DNA of 64,000 nucleotides from Heterobilharzia americana (lineage: Eukaryota > Platyhelminthes > Trematoda > Strigeidida > Schistosomatidae), in contig OX104134.1 of the NCBI GenBank assembly GCA_944470555.2, positions 12,007,248-12,071,247 of the forward strand, given 5' to 3'. A program made the position numbers and the translations under genes. Each line of letters begins with the position of its first letter. Position 1 is the first letter of the stretch. Below the pieces are notes generated by a model. It saw only the letters and a list, made by a program, of their open reading frames with translations. It ran no database searches and was not told the origin of the DNA. This document shows positions 60,735-64,000 of the stretch, one piece after another.

Positions 60735-61310
60735 TGTTTGATATTTCACAGCTTGCACCATCCCTGGCCCTGACGTCCGAGATATTTCATTATTTGTTAA
60801 GGAACGAGTTTATGGCGCTTCAGTCTATCCTGTTCAGTTATACGCTTGTGAGACAGTTTAGTTAAGAACACAAGATATCAACAGATTAAACAGTTTTACC
60901 ACAAGTGTACTCGAAGTATTGATCATACATAGTGTAACCACCATGTTAGCAATGTCAAGTTACGGCGTGAAAGTCAAGTCAGTCAGTGACGTTGAGAACC
61001 TTCATCGAATGAAGTAGCTTGGGACACATGTTGCAAATGCCAAGCCATCACCTACCTCAACCTCCAATACTAGGAGAAGTTGGTTTAGGTTAAACGAGAG
61101 CTGAGGCTGACCAGACTAAGACGTCGCATCAGTGCATGAAGTCTCTGACTGTTAGTCTGAGCTGTATAGGGTGTAAAGTATCTAGCCCAGGGTTCCTGAG
61201 ACGATAGAAACCATTGTTTGGAGTCCTTTGGTGATATGACTCAAAATCGGCAAACCCTCACAAGATGGCTACGCATCCTGTTACACAAAGTCACACAGTA
61301 CATCGGGGAG
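60735..61310 (+). mobile_element. 3' fragment of the second non-LTR retrotransposon
   Basis: Frameshifted fragments match the C-terminal half of the family also seen at 40030-40585: KERVYGASVYPVQLYACET near 60800 (the usual VRSVLLYGCETW region), HHVSNVKLR-like sequence near 60940, LGHMLQMPSHHLPQPP near 61020 and SHQCMKSLTVSLSCIGC near 61125. Multiple stops and shifts mean it is dead. Here the region between the reverse transcriptase and the C terminus is kept, unlike the 40-kb copy. Confidence 0.6.
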
Positions 61311-61504
61311 TGATAGTTTTATCATAATAATTTCAATAGGTGGAGAAAGATATTGATAAGTGAAGCTTTGTTTATCGAGTCGACAACTGATGTATGCAAT
61401 ACAAACGACTCAACACCAATTCTAGATATGTGGAAAATCAAACTAATAATCGAATCAAAGAACGAACAACAATTGAACTATAAAACTAGACCTGACTGAT
61501 ATGT

Positions 61505-61660
61505 GATTACCTTGATATGATCGTGAGTAATAGATTGTGATCGAAACGTCATCAGAAGATATTACTGTTTCTATGTGTGATGCATGTAAAAAAAGAACTG
61601 TAATGGAGTTTCGCGCAAAATTTGCTGCTCATTTTTATGTCAAAGTAATCGCACAACTTC
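61505..61660. repeat. Decayed copy of the palindromic element
   Basis: TTGATATGATCGTGAGTAAT, TGATCGAAACGTCATCAGAA and TATGTGTGATGC track the right arm of the palindrome at 44251-44340. TTTGCTGCTCATTTTTATGT near 61620 tracks part of the left arm, so the arm order differs from the 44-kb copy. Confidence 0.45.
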
Positions 61661-61739
61661 CCATTTAAGCCTTATACTGTTATTCTGCCATTTCATTCCT
61701 TGATATGATTAGTAGTAGGATTTTCCATATATCTGGGGT

Positions 61740-62880
61740 CGCTTTGGAATTATTCCTGTAATATACCCTAAGCTTTAAATCGATGGACACAGGTTCAGTG
61801 ATCACAATCTTTCTACACCTAACTACATTGGTCCTCGGGATTGCTACTCTGATTCAGTATTTTGTATGCTTGTCCGCATAGCTATGGCTGAACTATTCTA
61901 CTAATTACTCTTTCTAGTAGGCTCTGTTAACCTATACTTAGATGGGTTCCAATGTTCTTTCATTCTAAATAACATCAGTTGGCTTGTTTGACCTATATAT
62001 TTGATATCTAAGTCACTGAAAGCTTATTGGTAAATTAAATTATTCTACTTAATTGAGTCAATGTTATCTCTAAGCTGACAAATCTTGTATCAGTGGATTT
62101 GTCGATTTGAATGTCACTCTTATCACAGCCTTAATCAGAAACCTATGTGGGCTTTCTGATATCCTTTTCCCATAAAGATGCCTTGAATTCCTTTTTAACT
62201 GTTTTGTTATCACTGTTCATACTAATACTTCTCTTTTTTTACTCATCTTTATGTATTTCTGATTAAATTTAGGTGGGTAACTCTTCAAAAGTAAAGCTTC
62301 TCTGGTGTATTCCATTTTTTTATTTAAATTTTTTGACTTATCGGACAGTTTCCTTACATCTAACTGAACCTACCTTAGCTGGTACAGGGTTGGATGACCT
62401 AAAGCTTAGAGAAATATGGGAATGTGACGGTCTTCTGTGGACATCTGTGTCTAGACCAATGTTCTTTTCTTTATTTTCATTTGCGATCTAATATGGTTAA
62501 TTCTTCTTGCTTATCTTCTACCTCGAAAGTGAATTGTATACCGTTTATCACAGAGCCTTTGTGTCCAGAGATATGGATATGTTCAGAATTTAAAACACTA
62601 AACGTGTCGCCCAATTATCTTCACTATACTTTCAGAATAAGATTAAATAATTGCATAGCCATTCTTTCTTAGTTATCATCAAGAATATCTGCCACGAGTG
62701 TGTATATAAGTGATCCCATGGCCATTCCTTATTTTTATTTGTACATTTTTATCTTGGAATAAGAAAACTGTAGAGGTAAGACATAAATGAACTTGTAACA
62801 CTTTTTCACTGAGCGAGCTTAGGATAATTTTGAAGTTAATTTCTGACATATATATAATGAAAACTGACTTCAAAATGACG
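61740..62880 (-). mobile_element. Degenerate Penelope-like retroelement with GIY-YIG domain
   Basis: Read on the minus strand from about 62880 downward: LSSLSEKVLQVHLCL and VFLFQDKN near 62800; GMAMGSLIYTLVADILDDN near 62725 (RT motif B, canonical GMAMGSP); DTFSVLNSE near 62610; IQFTFEVEDKQEELTILD near 62530 (the FTxE..LPFLD region); VHRRPSHSH near 62435; then DIKYIGQTSQLMLFRMKEHW near 62010, a C-terminal GIY-YIG-type endonuclease segment, and SAIAM near 61890. Several stops and frameshifts show that it is inactive. The YVDD box itself is not preserved. The canonical RT plus GIY-YIG order identifies a Penelope-like element. Confidence 0.75.
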
Positions 62881-64000
62881 ATTTCTTTATCAGCCATTCA
62901 AGTGAATTCTTTTTTATTCCTACGGAAAAATTATCAGTCTCCTAAAGATGGGCCAAAATCTCTTATCTTAGCTGACATAGAAAAATCTAGGAAAAAATAA
63001 AAAGTTAAATCATTCATGATTTTCTTCTCTACGCATTGCTAAAAACTTACCACGTTTTCATTAGCTTTGGTTGTTCTCCTGTTTACTAACTGTTAATCCT
63101 CTGGATTAGGAAGACATCATCTAATTTCCAAATAAGGGTCTGGTGTATACTCATAAATCTGCACAAATAATAAAGCTTACTGACATGATACAAGTATTTT
63201 AAGTACTTTTTCTTAACGTGCTTCTTGTACAACTAGGTTGCTGAGTTATAACTAAATGCAGGGATTTCACCTAAATAAGCAATAGTACTACAATACGAAA
63301 CTTCATCAATGTAATATCTGAATGTAATTACGAACATCTCCAAATAGATTCTATCACAACATCTCTATTGGAAAGAAACGCCTACGTCATTCAAAGAAAC
63401 CCAATCTTTGTTATTATCCCTGCTCATTAGCAACATATTTGGCTACCTGATGACAATGAATATGTCACACTCATCTCGAATTGTGACAAAAACTATTAAC
63501 ACAGATGTCTGTTAATATTAAGTGTCTTTAAGATCTGTATTGCAGTCAAAATGCATCACATTGAAAATGGGTCTCAAATTTTAAATGCAAGATGGTTTAA
63601 GAAAGAACTCGAACATGATTTGACAATGTTACTTATTATCATGAAGGTTAGATGTCTGGTTAAATTCAGGTAATTTTGACACCAACAACTTTTCATACCT
63701 TCTAAAGATTCATTTGCATAGCTGTCTGTACACACTGGTTATGTAGGTCAGTCGTTTGTTTACATACCATAAAATCTTGATTCATTACGCTTATTTTAGA
63801 TCATATTTTCGATCAAATTAAGGTATATTTCCGCAAAAGATTATAAATTGTGAAACCCTGATATTTACACTTTAATAAGCGGTAAAATGAACGATTTGTT
63901 TCCTTAGTATATCGCTCAAGTGTGCATATTTCGGTGCCTAATACACCCATAAAATATTGTTAGAGGAGGTCACTAGATGGAAACCAGTGAAGTTCTTAAA
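62881..64000. other. No gene recognised
   Basis: AT-rich sequence to the window end. It may contain the decayed 5' part of the minus-strand Penelope-like element, but no motif could be traced. Confidence 0.4.

Noticed and set aside
1..64000. CRISPR arrays, prokaryotic operons, ribosomal RNA genes or riboswitches
   Set aside because: No regularly spaced direct repeats, operon-like gene packing, or recognisable rRNA or aptamer cores were seen; the sequence has clear eukaryotic splice structure.

Overview
The window looks like a stretch of a flatworm nuclear genome, most likely a blood fluke (Schistosoma or a close digenean). This rests on an AT-rich base composition, short exons separated by kilobase introns, an RTE-clade retrotransposon resembling the schistosome SR2 group, Penelope-like elements, and several tRNA-derived SINE families. 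No database search was possible, so the host assignment is inference. There is no sign of prokaryotic or viral gene organisation, and most of the 64 kb is non-coding.

Only two host genes could be reconstructed with confidence, and they are paralogues. One is on the minus strand (three exons, 22898 down to 16593, 128 aa) and one on the plus strand (three exons, 47636 to 51711, 127 aa). Both encode small proteins with four predicted membrane segments. Exon 1 is exactly 94 nt in both, exon 2 is 159 or 156 nt, and exon 3 is 134 nt in both. All four introns are phase 1 with GT-AG ends. They are divergently oriented, with about 25 kb of transposon-rich DNA between the two start codons. The family was not recognised. 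This pair is the most likely site of undescribed biology in the window.

Mobile elements fill much of the rest. A young RTE element (32458-35672) has an exact 11-bp target duplication and a 966-codon endonuclease/reverse transcriptase ORF, ended early by one Trp-to-TAG change. An old, frameshifted copy of the same family (about 41593-45176) carries a nested 249-bp palindromic insertion with an 8-bp target duplication. Degenerate Penelope-like elements lie at about 27955-29480 (plus) and 61740-62880 (minus, with a recognisable GIY-YIG domain). Fragments of a second non-LTR family lie at about 40030-40585 and 60735-61310. Three SINE-like families are scattered through the window. Two SINE copies form an inverted repeat with 188-bp arms at 15256-15723, and a smaller nested hairpin lies at 13478-13578.

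Layout: 0-16 kb, gene-poor with SINEs and hairpins; 16.6-22.9 kb, minus-strand membrane gene; 23-32 kb, SINEs and a Penelope remnant; 32.4-45.2 kb, two RTE copies and a non-LTR fragment; 47.6-52.5 kb, plus-strand membrane gene and 3' region; 52.5-64 kb, AT-rich DNA, one GC-richer unidentified tract (56.2-58 kb), a non-LTR fragment and the second Penelope remnant.
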